64,000 nucleotides of DNA from JANXVR01 sp034667405 (GTDB lineage Bacteria > Actinomycetota > UBA4738 > HRBIN12): positions 1 through 64,000 of the forward strand of contig JAXDJX010000012.1 of assembly GCA_034667405.1 (NCBI GenBank), given 5' to 3'. Positions 25,423 to 33,366 of this stretch are shown piece after piece. The position numbers and the translations under genes are program-made. Within the stretch, counting starts at the first letter, position 1, and each line of letters opens with the position of its first letter. A model generated the notes under the pieces. It was not told the DNA's origin, made no database searches, and worked only from the letters and a program-made list of their open reading frames with translations.

Positions 25423-26531
25423 GCGGAGGCCTCCTCGATAGCCGCCCGGTAGGCGTCGAGGGTAGCGCGAGCGGTCGCCTCCCACGTGTAGGCGGCCGCG
25501 TGGGGGAGGGCACGCGCGATGAGGTCGGCGGCCGCGCCGTGATCGGTGAGGACGCGGTGAAGTCCTTCCGCGAGCTCCGCGATGTCCGTCGGATCCACCA
25601 GGATGGCCCGGTCGCCGGCGAGTTCGGCCAGGGATGACGTGTTCGATGTCACGACGGGTACGCCTCGCGACATGGCGTCGAGCACCGGCAAGCCGAACCC
25701 TTCATAGAGCGACGGATAGACGAACGCCCCCGCGCGGCGATAGAGCGCGTCCAGATCGGCAGCGTCAACGCGCCCTGTTCGCACGATCCGGCCCGGGCCA
25801 CCCCGACCGAGTTCGGCCTCGAGCTCCGTGCCGTGCCAGCCATCGTTCCCGGTCAGGACCAGCGCATGGGGAACGTCGGGCGCCACTTGGCGGTAGGCCC
25901 GGATCAATCTGATGAGGTTCTTCCGTGGCTCCAGCGTTCCCACGAAAAGGACGAACGGCTCGGGCACACCCAACCGGGCGACGGCGGCTTCCGGATCGTC
26001 CGAACCAACCGAGAGAGAGGGAGCTAGCGGCGTCACATGCACGCGGGCGGGATCTGCACCGCGTTCGATCAGATCGTCGGCCGTGGATCGGGAGGGGACC
26101 AGCAGCGCGTGCGCACGCTTGAGGGCCGCGCGAACCCCGGCCCGGTAAAGCAGCCGCCAATCCCGGGGGAACAGATCCGGATATCGGTCGAAGGTCAGAT
26201 CGTGCACCGTCACCACCAGCGCTTGGCCCTCTCGGACGGGCGGCACCGCCGCGTGGTTCGTTGCGTGGACCACCTGGCACCCCGAGAGCTCCTCGGGGAG
26301 TGGTGGACGTCCGACGACATCCCATGCAGGGTAGAGCTTCTTGATCGATCCTGCTACCTCGACCATTGGGAACGCGTCCATCCAAGCGGGCGCCGGGTCG
26401 CTCCAGGTCGAGTGGAACAGGGTCACGTCCGCCCGCGCCTGCCGAAGGGTCGGCGCCAACTCGGCGATATAGGTCCCGATGCCACCGGGCGCTGAGAACC
26501 ACGCCTGGTCCACGTGCAATCCCACCTTCAC
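25419..26531 (-). CDS. Family 4 glycosyltransferase
   Basis: A 370-residue GT-B glycosyltransferase. The N-terminal domain starts VGLHVDQAWFSAPGGIGTYI, the middle has VVTVHDLTFDRYPDLFP and the C-terminal domain carries LFVGTLEPRKNL and the nucleotide-sugar signature YPSLYEGFGLPVLDAMSRGVPV (about 285-306). The GTG start at 26531 overlaps the stop of the cupin gene in GTGA, with GAGG seven bases upstream. It is very similar in layout to the glycosyltransferase at 58.5 kb. Donor and acceptor are unknown; the next gene encodes a second glycosyltransferase. Confidence 0.88.
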   Translation of the reverse strand: MKVGLHVDQAWFSAPGGIGTYIAELAPTLRQARADVTLFHSTWSDPAPAWMDAFPMVEVAGSIKKLYPAWDVVGRPPLPEELSGCQVVHATNHAAVPPVREGQALVVTVHDLTFDRYPDLFPRDWRLLYRAGVRAALKRAHALLVPSRSTADDLIERGADPARVHVTPLAPSLSVGSDDPEAAVARLGVPEPFVLFVGTLEPRKNLIRLIRAYRQVAPDVPHALVLTGNDGWHGTELEAELGRGGPGRIVRTGRVDAADLDALYRRAGAFVYPSLYEGFGLPVLDAMSRGVPVVTSNTSSLAELAGDRAILVDPTDIAELAEGLHRVLTDHGAAADLIARALPHAAAYTWEATARATLDAYRAAIEEASA

Positions 26532-26824
26532 CTGGACGCCTCGATGCACCTGCATCCGCGCGGTCCCACGGTTGCGGAATGTGCGGTCTCGGGTTCGAGG
26601 TCCAGCCGGTCGCCGGCCGCCAGCTCGATGTCGCCGTCCTGCGTGTGGAACCTGATGGAGCCCGAGAGACAGAACAGGACCTTGTGATACGGGTGCGCGT
26701 GAGGGCCGTACGTCTCCAGCGGACCGTTCCCCCACGAACTCGGCGGAGAGCATCCCTCGGCCAAGAAGGTGGCTTCTGCGTCGGTGCGCGAAGCGCCGGC
26801 CTCGGTTCGTACGGCGGCGGGCAT
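26528..26824 (-). CDS. Small cupin-domain protein
   Basis: A 98-residue single cupin. The motif 1 region reads YGPHAHPYHKVLFCLSGSI (about 39-57), with three histidines in the metal-binding arrangement, and motif 2 reads DRLDLEPETAHSA. Such small cupins may be binding proteins, epimerases or dioxygenases, and the role here is not evident. It sits 10 bases after the 247-residue unknown gene and overlaps the glycosyltransferase start by four bases. The upstream open frame (to 27055) is antisense or out of frame with the preceding gene, so ATG 26824 is used. Confidence 0.75.
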   Translation of the reverse strand: MPAAVRTEAGASRTDAEATFLAEGCSPPSSWGNGPLETYGPHAHPYHKVLFCLSGSIRFHTQDGDIELAAGDRLDLEPETAHSATVGPRGCRCIEASR

Positions 26825-26834
26825 CAGCGCCCGA

Positions 26835-27578
26835 TCATCCGTCGTACGGGCTTCCGTCCAGCCGGAACCCGTCGCCGTAGAGATGTTGGGCGATCTCCGC
26901 AGCCTCTTTGACCCGAGGTTCCTCCACGACGACGCAGAATCCCCGGTCATCGACCGGTACGTAGTCGCGCGCCGGCTCACCGAGGAGCCGCTCCGGGTGG
27001 TACTGGCTCGTGAGGAACGACATGAGATGGTCGATGCTCGCGGCGCCCTGGTCACGGGTGGCTTCGCTCATCGTCATATGTGCCGGCGGCGATGGGTCGG
27101 CGACATCGTCGGGCAGGACGATCGCCGGGATCTGGGCGCGGACCAACGCGCCCGCGAGGTCCCAACATTCCTCGTAGGGGAGCTGACACAGGACGAACGC
27201 CTCCTCGCCGACGATCGACGGCCCCCAGATGCGGCCGTGCGTCAGACGCTCGCCCGCGTGCGTCTCGGGGAACTGGCGCTGCGCCAATGCCGTCGCCCGC
27301 TGCAGGTCTTCCTTGCGCACGCACACCTCATACAGCCCCGACATATGCCCGTATTCGCCCCCGAGCACCGTCACGCGAGGCGAGATCGTCTGCACGTGAC
27401 AACGGACCCCCGCTTCCATGAGGTGACGAGCCAAGATGTCCGCAGCTCCCTCGGGGATGCCGTCGATGGTGACGGACCATCGTTCGTCCTGACGGGGGTC
27501 CTCACGGGGGAGCGAGCTGAGGTCGAGCGGCACCAGCGCCTGATCGATCTGTTCGCGCGTCAGGATCTCGTCGGTCAT
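26835..27578 (-). CDS. Hypothetical protein with repeated DUF2007-like segments
   Basis: A 247-residue soluble protein that I cannot name. Three stretches look alike: WSVTIDGIPEGAADILARHLMEAGV (split here at about 34-58), the middle ECWDLAGALVRAQIPAIVLP and the C-terminal VKEAAEIAQHLYGDGFRL. Each is a helix that ends in G/A-[VI]-x-[AC], as in DUF2007-type 'signal-transducing' modules, but this is a visual resemblance only. Its ATG overlaps the epsilon-like gene stop by four bases (ATGA), and it is followed by the cupin gene. Its place directly behind carboxylase genes suggests a linked but undefined role. Confidence 0.6.
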   Translation of the reverse strand: MTDEILTREQIDQALVPLDLSSLPREDPRQDERWSVTIDGIPEGAADILARHLMEAGVRCHVQTISPRVTVLGGEYGHMSGLYEVCVRKEDLQRATALAQRQFPETHAGERLTHGRIWGPSIVGEEAFVLCQLPYEECWDLAGALVRAQIPAIVLPDDVADPSPPAHMTMSEATRDQGAASIDHLMSFLTSQYHPERLLGEPARDYVPVDDRGFCVVVEEPRVKEAAEIAQHLYGDGFRLDGSPYDG

Positions 27579-27844
27579 CGCACGTCGCCCCGGCCGTTCA
27601 TCGATGGCACGCCGCGTCGAACGAACGCCGCCTGCACGCCGTTCCACGGATCGCGCGAGTACTTCCGAACCTGAAGGGTCCCGTGCCCGGTCGCGTCAAC
27701 TCGCCCTTGCAAGACCCACGGCGTGGGCTTCGGACTCTCCTGGGAGAAGTAGCGTTCGAGCGCCATGAGGATCGCGCGCTCCTCCTCGGGGGTGAGATCT
27801 TCGGGGATCTCGATGCGGCGCTCGCCTTCCTCTTTCGGAAACAC
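27575..27844 (-). CDS. Acyl-CoA carboxylase epsilon-like small subunit
   Basis: An 89-residue protein with the helical opening LTPEEERAILMALERYF (about 17-33) and a C-terminal PWVLQGRVDATGHG strand segment. This is the pattern of the small AccE/PccE-like proteins found next to actinobacterial carboxyltransferase genes, which stimulate or stabilise the complex. It starts nine bases after the beta subunit gene and overlaps the next gene by ATGA. The assignment relies on context plus the short motif. Confidence 0.65.
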   Translation of the reverse strand: MFPKEEGERRIEIPEDLTPEEERAILMALERYFSQESPKPTPWVLQGRVDATGHGTLQVRKYSRDPWNGVQAAFVRRGVPSMNGRGDVR

Positions 27845-27853
27845 GACGTCCTC

Positions 27854-29443
27854 CTAGAGTGGGATGTTCCCGTGCTTGCGGGCTGGCACCGATTCACGCT
27901 TCGAGGCGAGCATGCGGAGCGCCTGGATGAGCCGGGGACGGGTCTCCGCAGGCTCGATCACATCGTCGATGAAGCCGCGTTCGGCTGCGGCGTAGGGCGT
28001 CGAGAACTTCCGCTTGTATTCGTCGATGAGGTCGGCACGCTTGGCCGCGGGGTCCTCCGCCTTGTCGATCTCCTTGCGGAAGACGATGTTCACAGCGCCT
28101 TCGGCCCCCATCACCGCGATCTCCGCCGTCGGCCACGCGAACGACACATCGGCGCGCAGGTGCTTCGAGTTCATAACCAGGTAGGCACCGCCGTAGGCCT
28201 TCCGTGTGATGACGGTCATACGAGGGACGGTGGCTTCGGCGAACGCGTACAGCAGTTTCGCGCCGTGCCGGATGATCCCGTGGTACTCCTGCTCGGTTCC
28301 CGGAAGGAAGCCCGGCACATCCACCAAGGTGAGGATCGGGATGTTGAACGCGTCACAGAAACGAACGAACCTCGAGGCCTTCTCGCTGGCCTCGATGTCG
28401 AGCGTGCCGGCGATAACCTTCGGTTGATTCGCGATGACGCCGATGGACCGGCCGTCAAGCCGGGCGAACCCGGTCACGATGTTCATCGCCCACAAGGGGA
28501 ACACCTCGAGGAATTCGCCGTCGTCCACCACGTAGCGGATGACCTCGTGCATGTCGTAGGGCTCTTTGGGGGAATCGGGGATGAGGTGCGTGAGCCGGTC
28601 CTCCAGCCGCGAAGGGTCGTCCGTGGCGGCGTAGGCGGGAGGGTCCTCGAGGTTGTTGGACGGCAGGAAGCTCAACAGATAGCGAACGCGCTGCAACACG
28701 TCCTCGTCGTCCTCACCGACGAAGCTCGCGACCCCGGACTTCACGGCGTGCGTCATAGCACCGCCGAGTTCCTCCATGGACACCTCTTCACCGGTCACCG
28801 TCTTGATGACATCGGGGCCCGTGATGAACATGTGGGAGGTCTCCTTCACCATGAACGTGAAGTCGGTGATGGCGGGGGAGTACACCGCGCCTCCCGCGCA
28901 CGGTCCCATGATCACGCTGATCTGCGGGATCACCCCGGACGCGCGAACGTTGCGTTCGAAGATGTAGCCGTAGCCGGCGAGGCTCGCCGCGCCCTCTTGG
29001 ATCCGCGCGCCGCCCGAGTCGTTGATCGAGATGAACGGCGCCCCGGTCTGGATCGCAAGGTCCATGACCTTGCACACCTTCTGCGCGTGCACCTCACCCA
29101 TGGATCCACCGAACACTCCGAAGTCCTGGCTGGCGACGAACACCTTTCGCCCGTCGATGGTCCCGTAGCCCGTGATGACGCCGTCACCCGGCGGCCGCTT
29201 GCGGTCCAACCCGAAGTCATGCGAACGATGCACCGCGAACGGATCCGTCTCCACGAACGAACCCTTGTCGATCAGCAGGTCCAGCCGTTCGCGGGCGGTG
29301 AGCTTCCCCCGATCGTGCTGCTTCGAAGCTGCGTCGCGACCTCCCGGCGTGAGCGCCGCCTTCTTCTTCCGGCGCAATTCCTCCACGCGATCCTCAACCG
29401 TGATGATGGGGTCCTCAGCTGGGGCTTTGGTTGTCTTGGCCAT
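27854..29443 (-). CDS. Acyl-CoA carboxylase beta subunit (carboxyltransferase; propionyl-CoA-type)
   Basis: The 529-residue subunit transfers carboxyl from biotin to an acyl-CoA. It has the two crotonase-like halves: GGSMGEVHAQK and NDSGGARIQEG with GPCAGGAVYSPA in the first, and VDVPGFLPGTEQEYHGIIRHGAKLL and RKAYGGAYLVMNSKHL in the second. Overall it resembles PccB. The residue that sets acyl specificity in Streptomyces PccB (Asp422) is Leu422 here, at the identical position, so the preferred substrate may not be propionyl-CoA. The small epsilon-like gene follows. The biotin-bearing partner is probably the 10.3-kb alpha subunit. Confidence 0.92.
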   Translation of the reverse strand: MAKTTKAPAEDPIITVEDRVEELRRKKKAALTPGGRDAASKQHDRGKLTARERLDLLIDKGSFVETDPFAVHRSHDFGLDRKRPPGDGVITGYGTIDGRKVFVASQDFGVFGGSMGEVHAQKVCKVMDLAIQTGAPFISINDSGGARIQEGAASLAGYGYIFERNVRASGVIPQISVIMGPCAGGAVYSPAITDFTFMVKETSHMFITGPDVIKTVTGEEVSMEELGGAMTHAVKSGVASFVGEDDEDVLQRVRYLLSFLPSNNLEDPPAYAATDDPSRLEDRLTHLIPDSPKEPYDMHEVIRYVVDDGEFLEVFPLWAMNIVTGFARLDGRSIGVIANQPKVIAGTLDIEASEKASRFVRFCDAFNIPILTLVDVPGFLPGTEQEYHGIIRHGAKLLYAFAEATVPRMTVITRKAYGGAYLVMNSKHLRADVSFAWPTAEIAVMGAEGAVNIVFRKEIDKAEDPAAKRADLIDEYKRKFSTPYAAAERGFIDDVIEPAETRPRLIQALRMLASKRESVPARKHGNIPL

Positions 29444-29487
29444 GCCGGGAGTCTAGCGGGGCGCGCACCGGCAGGCAGCAGTAGGGC

Positions 29488-30039
29488 CTAGACCTCCACG
29501 CGGCCGCCGGCTCTCCAATACATCCCGTGATCGCGGTCCATGAATCCCTCGTCCACCAGGTAGCGACGGATGGCTGCGTGATCGTTGAAGAAGGCGCCGA
29601 CGATGACGTTGACCTCCTTCTCTTCGTAGCGGCGCCCGGGTTCGAACTCCGAGGCGATCCGCTCCAGGACGATGCGCCGTTTCGACGCCTTCATCGGGAC
29701 CTCGGTGAGACGCCCGTTGCGGAAGAAGGTACGGAGCACGGCCTCCTCGTTGTCGTTCGCCGCGCCGAGGGCCAGGCCGGCCTCCCGCGGAGGACCGACC
29801 TGTTCGGCTGCCCAGCGCAGGGTCTCCGCATCCAGCCGGTACCACTTCGTGTCCGGGTCGAACCGAACCACTCCGGCGCTCGCAAGGCGGTTCAGATGTT
29901 TGAGCACCCGCCGGAGCTCGAAGCCGAGTTCGGTCGCCAGGACCATGGCCGCGGCGTCTCCTTGGGCGAGCGCGCCGGCGATCGCGAGCCGTTCCGGATC
30001 GGCGAGCGCACGAAGGATGTTGTCGGGGGTCTCTGCCAT
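29488..30039 (-). CDS. HTH regulator with C-terminal DUF2087 domain
   Basis: A 183-residue protein. Residues 4-75 form an ArsR-like winged helix (LRALADPERLAIAGALAQG, LATELGFELRRVLKHLNRLASAGVV). The rest is a DUF2087 domain (RTFFRNGRLTEVPMKASKR, RYEEKEVNVIVGAFFNDHAAIRRYLVDEGFM, YWR). This architecture is common in bacterial regulators with unknown ligands. The ATG at 30039 has GGAG eight bases upstream; another ATG lies at 30060. It starts the operon with the carboxylase beta subunit 44 bases downstream and may control it. It is divergent from the nuclease gene, with 27 bases between the starts. Confidence 0.82.
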   Translation of the reverse strand: MAETPDNILRALADPERLAIAGALAQGDAAAMVLATELGFELRRVLKHLNRLASAGVVRFDPDTKWYRLDAETLRWAAEQVGPPREAGLALGAANDNEEAVLRTFFRNGRLTEVPMKASKRRIVLERIASEFEPGRRYEEKEVNVIVGAFFNDHAAIRRYLVDEGFMDRDHGMYWRAGGRVEV

Positions 30040-30054
30040 GTCGGTATCTCCGCC

Positions 30055-30060
30055 TACCAT
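30055..30060 (+). promoter_or_regulatory. Putative -10 element TACCAT before the PD-(D/E)XK nuclease
   Basis: TACCAT lies 6 bases before the ATG at 30067, with no upstream ribosome-binding site. It lies within the short gap to the divergent regulator. Confidence 0.35.
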
Positions 30061-30066
30061 CCTGCC

Positions 30067-31017
30067 ATGGAGATGACCCAGGCCGAACCCCCCATCGCGC
30101 TCACCGACCCGCAGCGCAGAACCATGGACCGGCTCATCGGGGCGGGTCAGGTGCGACCGGTGTTCCCCGCGGACCTTCCCCAGCGCCTGCGCGACCGTAT
30201 CGAGGAAGCCGTGCGTGGCGTGGAGCTGACCGAACCACTCTGGCTCGGCAAGGACAAGCTGACCGCGCTCTCGCGATGCGAAGGGTCGTTCGCCGCGAAG
30301 ATCATGGGGGAGGCCGAGCCGTTCGAACACTCGATGAAGACGGCGGCCGGCGTGCTCCAGCACAAGGCCATCGAGGTTGAGGTCGGTGCGCGGGAGCACG
30401 TGAGCCCCGTGGAAGCGGTCGAAATCGCGGTCGACCGCTTGGAGAGCAAGGAAGAGCGGTTCGCCGATCACTGGCGGGGGCTCAGCCCGTCCGAGCGCGA
30501 CGAGGTTGCGGCCGAGGCGTCACGCCGCGTGACGTTGTTCCAAGGATCGTTCCCTCCGCTGCGGGAACTCCGGCGAGAACTGGCGCCCGTCGCGGAGATG
30601 AGCGCGCGGGCCGAACTTTCAGGGGGCGAGCTGGTGCTGTCGGGCCGGATCGACCTGGTCCTGGGCGTTCAGGACCGGATGGACCCCACCCGCGCCACGC
30701 GCTTGGCATTGGACCTGAAGACCGGCGGCGCGTATGCGGCGCATGCAGAAGACAACCGGTTCTACGCGCTGCTACTCACCCTTCGGTTCGGCGTGCCTCC
30801 CTACCGGGTGGCGTCGCTGTTCCTGGAGAGCGGCGAATGGCAGGCCGAAGACATCACGGAACAATCGCTCTTCCATGCCGCTGACCGTGTGGTCGAAGCG
30901 GTCCGTGCCTCGACCGCGCTCATGAACGGCCGTGAACCCACCCTCACATCCGGGCACTACTGCGGCTGGTGTCCTCGGGCCACCACCTGCCCATCGGCCG
31001 AACTTCCCGCCGGATAA
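30067..31017 (+). CDS. PD-(D/E)XK nuclease with Cas4/AddB-type Fe-S cysteines
   Basis: A 316-residue stand-alone nuclease of the RecB/AddB/Cas4 class. Catalytic residues are visible as His99 (LQHKA), Asp196 (GRIDLVLG), and Asp216 and Lys218 (LDLKTGG). Four cysteines match the [4Fe-4S] staple: Cys71 (SRCEGSF) near the N-terminus and Cys299, Cys302, Cys308 (YCGWCPRATTC) at the end. No helicase, Cas gene or CRISPR array lies beside it, so it may be a solo exonuclease. It has no operon partner: rpiA follows after 37 bases with its own predicted promoter. Confidence 0.83.
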   Translation: MEMTQAEPPIALTDPQRRTMDRLIGAGQVRPVFPADLPQRLRDRIEEAVRGVELTEPLWLGKDKLTALSRCEGSFAAKIMGEAEPFEHSMKTAAGVLQHKAIEVEVGAREHVSPVEAVEIAVDRLESKEERFADHWRGLSPSERDEVAAEASRRVTLFQGSFPPLRELRRELAPVAEMSARAELSGGELVLSGRIDLVLGVQDRMDPTRATRLALDLKTGGAYAAHAEDNRFYALLLTLRFGVPPYRVASLFLESGEWQAEDITEQSLFHAADRVVEAVRASTALMNGREPTLTSGHYCGWCPRATTCPSAELPAG

Positions 31018-31042
31018 CGTCGGACACCCGGGTCCCGCCCGA

Positions 31043-31048
31043 TAGCCT
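31043..31048 (+). promoter_or_regulatory. Putative -10 element TAGCCT, leaderless start of rpiA
   Basis: TAGCCT lies 6 bases before the GTG at 31055. The spacer GAGGCT contains GAGG, but it is too close to the start codon to work as a ribosome-binding site. Confidence 0.4.
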
Positions 31049-31054
31049 GAGGCT

Positions 31055-31708
31055 GTGACCGACCAACACGATCAGAAGCTCGCCGTAGCCATCGCGGCCG
31101 CGGGCGTTATCGAGCAGGGGATGACGGTAGGGCTGGGAACCGGGTCCACGGTCGAACTGCTCCTGCCGGCGCTCGCCGGGCGAGGCCTCTCCATCCGGTG
31201 CGTTGCCACCTCACCCCAAACCGAGGAGGCTGCGCGTGCCCTCGGGATCGCCATCGAGTCCTTCGAGGGCATCGACCGCCTGGACATCGCGATCGACGGT
31301 GCCGACCAGGTGGCGCCGGATGGGTGGCTCGTGAAAGGAGGCGGCGGAGCCCACACACGCGAGAAGCTCATCGAAGCCGCCGCCGACCGGTTCGTGGTTA
31401 TCGCCGACGGATCGAAGCTGGTGGAGGCGATCGGCCCGCCCATACCTCTCGAGGTCATGCCGTTCGGCGTCGCCTCCGTGCTGCGGGTACTTGCCCCAAG
31501 TGCGGTCAGAGGCGTTCCTCACAGCCCGGACGGCGGGATCATCGCCGACTACAACGGCGCGGTCGAGGATCCCGCAGCGCTGGCGGCCCGGTTCGACGGG
31601 ACTCCGGGCCTGATCGAGCACGGATTGTTCCCGCCCTCGATGGTGGACGAGATCCTCATCGGCCACGCGGACGGCACGGTGGAACGCCGGTCGGTCAGCG
31701 GAGGCTAG
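31055..31708 (+). CDS. rpiA: Ribose-5-phosphate isomerase A
   Basis: RpiA interconverts ribose 5-phosphate and ribulose 5-phosphate in the pentose phosphate pathway. The 217-residue protein has the phosphate loop GLGTGSTVELLL (26-37), the DGADQV motif (80-85) with catalytic Asp, and KGGGGAHTREK (94-104) with the catalytic Lys/Glu pair. Its length is typical. The GTG start fits both the -10 spacing and the family N-terminus. Only three bases separate its stop from the convergent histidine kinase gene. Confidence 0.92.
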   Translation: MTDQHDQKLAVAIAAAGVIEQGMTVGLGTGSTVELLLPALAGRGLSIRCVATSPQTEEAARALGIAIESFEGIDRLDIAIDGADQVAPDGWLVKGGGGAHTREKLIEAAADRFVVIADGSKLVEAIGPPIPLEVMPFGVASVLRVLAPSAVRGVPHSPDGGIIADYNGAVEDPAALAARFDGTPGLIEHGLFPPSMVDEILIGHADGTVERRSVSGG

Positions 31709-31711
31709 GTC

Positions 31712-32764
31712 CTAGTTCGGTAGGAAGACGATGAAGCGCGCACCGCCGCCGACACGGTCCTCCGCACGGATGCGCCCGCCTTGGAGTTCGGCGTGTCGTT
31801 GCGCGTATGCCAGGCCAACACCCATGCCCAGCCCGGCGGCCTCCGTGTCACCCTGGCGGAACGGCTCGAAGATCGCCTCTTGCCCCCCCGGGGGTAACCC
31901 CGGGCCATCGTCCTCAACCGCGATCTCCCACCCGCCTTCAGCCGGGGCCACCGTGATCCGGGCGGTCGCGTGAGGGGCGTGGCGATCGGCGTTGTCCAGC
32001 AGGTGCCCGACGATCGCCTTCACCGCCGCGGGATCCGCCCACGCTTCAGCCTCTGCAGACGTGAGCTGTATCGTCGATGGTTCGAGGTCACGTTCGTGCG
32101 CGATCTGGAGCACCAGTTCGCAGAGATCGATCTGTTGCTGTGACGACTGCGCAGTTTCCTGGCCGAGCTTGTCCAGGTCCAAGAGATGCGTGATGACTTC
32201 GTTCATCCGCTCCGCTCGCTCCCGCATGCTGCTAAGGATGTCGGAACGCTCCTCCATCGACAGTTCCTCGCCGTGATGTTCGAGGGTGCTGGCGCCACCG
32301 ATGAACGCCGTCACCGGCGCGCGAAGATCGTGGGAAAGCGTTCGCAACAATGCGTTGCGCGAACGGTCCAAGGCCCGCAATTGCTCGGCTGCCTCGCGTT
32401 CGCGCATCGCCGAGGCTTCGAGTACCTGTTCGGCTTCCTTGCGTGCGCTCACATCCATCAAGAGACCCTGGGCGAACAAGGCGACTCCGTTGTCGTCGAA
32501 CACGGTGCTCGCGATATCGCGCACCCAGATGACACGACCGTCCTTGCGGATCATCCGGTATTCCTCGTCGAACACGTGGTCCTTCAGGTGGGCATGACGT
32601 TCCTGGGCGTCGGTTATCTCTGCGACATCGTCCGGGTGGACGAGCGTCCACCACAGGTCCGGGTCGGCTGCCCAATCCTCAACGGTGTAGCCGAGCAGTT
32701 CATAGGTCTGGGGGCTCGTGTAGATGTTGGTGGCGGCCTCGTCCATCGCGTCGATGAACACCAC
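31712..32764 (-). CDS. Interrupted PAS histidine kinase, C-terminal part (PAS2-HisKA-HATPase)
   Basis: This reading frame encodes most of the second PAS domain (YTSPQTYELLGYTVEDW, EEYRMIRKDGRVIWVRD), the DHp helix with the phospho-acceptor His in TLSHDLRAPVTAFIGG, and an ATPase domain with LLDNADRHAP, EDDGPGLPPGG and GLGMGVGLAYAQ. The apparent ATG at 32764 lies inside the PAS fold. The true upstream sequence continues in another frame and the two are joined by a one-base shift near 32786-32788 (see the neighbouring entry). The kinase module itself looks intact. It would act as a cytoplasmic sensor, as no membrane helix is seen in either half. Confidence 0.82.
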   Translation of the reverse strand: MVFIDAMDEAATNIYTSPQTYELLGYTVEDWAADPDLWWTLVHPDDVAEITDAQERHAHLKDHVFDEEYRMIRKDGRVIWVRDIASTVFDDNGVALFAQGLLMDVSARKEAEQVLEASAMREREAAEQLRALDRSRNALLRTLSHDLRAPVTAFIGGASTLEHHGEELSMEERSDILSSMRERAERMNEVITHLLDLDKLGQETAQSSQQQIDLCELVLQIAHERDLEPSTIQLTSAEAEAWADPAAVKAIVGHLLDNADRHAPHATARITVAPAEGGWEIAVEDDGPGLPPGGQEAIFEPFRQGDTEAAGLGMGVGLAYAQRHAELQGGRIRAEDRVGGGARFIVFLPN

Positions 32765-33255
32765 GGCGGGAAGCGTCTCGACGAGCCCTGGTACCGGAGC
32801 TCCGCGTTCCGCGCGTCCTCGCGCGCTTGCTGCTGTCCCGTGATGTCGACGAGGACACCGTGCCAGTATCGGGCGCCGTCACCCTCGACGAGTCTGGAGA
32901 TATCGCGGAACCAACGGACGGTGCCATCGCGCGCGATCATCCGGTACTCGAAATCGAACGGCGCGCCGGTAGCGTCGGCCTGAACGTTCTCCTGCGAAAC
33001 ACGTTCGGCGTCGTCCTCGTGTAGCAAGCGATCCCACAAGGTGGGATCCAGCATGAACTCTTCCGGCCGATAGCCGAGGATCAGCTCAGCCTGGGGACTC
33101 ATGAATGTGATCCGGGTTCCGCCCGTGCTGCTCCCATCTTCTAGTTCCGTATACACGATCGCCGGTACCTGCTCCACCAATGTGCGGTAGCGGAGCTCGG
33201 CGTCGTGCATGGCGGAATCATGGGAGGGCATCATCTGAGTCATCCAGGTAAGCAT
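32614..33255 (-). CDS. Interrupted PAS histidine kinase, N-terminal part (PAS1), frameshifted
   Basis: Residues from the ATG at 33255 encode a first PAS domain (AELRYRTLVEQVPAIVY, FMSPQAELILGYRPEEF, FEYRMIARDGTVRWFRD, VDITGQQQAREDA). They reach AELRYQ, the beginning of PAS2. PAS1 has AELRYR-T-LVEQVP, and the sequence after AELRYQ would read LVETLPAVVF only if one extra base were present. The CCC run at 32786-32788 (GGG on the coding strand) is therefore probably one base short. After the shift the frame runs to 32614 without homology. This could be a real mutation or a sequencing/assembly error in a G run. Confidence 0.75.
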   Translation of the reverse strand: MLTWMTQMMPSHDSAMHDAELRYRTLVEQVPAIVYTELEDGSSTGGTRITFMSPQAELILGYRPEEFMLDPTLWDRLLHEDDAERVSQENVQADATGAPFDFEYRMIARDGTVRWFRDISRLVEGDGARYWHGVLVDITGQQQAREDARNAELRYQGSSRRFPPWCSSTRWTRPPPTSTRAPRPMNCSATPLRIGQPTRTCGGRSSTRTMSQR

Positions 33256-33366
33256 CGGCCCTGCGTGACCCCTTCTGTAGGCAGCGGGAGGGAGGGCGGG
33301 ACCCTTTGCTAGGGTCTCCGGCGTCCGCACATAGACCCGTCCGACCAGGCGAAAAGGGTGAGATCC

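Noticed and set aside
30067..31017. Possible CRISPR-associated locus because of the Cas4-like nuclease
   Set aside because: No repeat array, Cas1/Cas2 or other Cas genes were seen in the flanking sequence.
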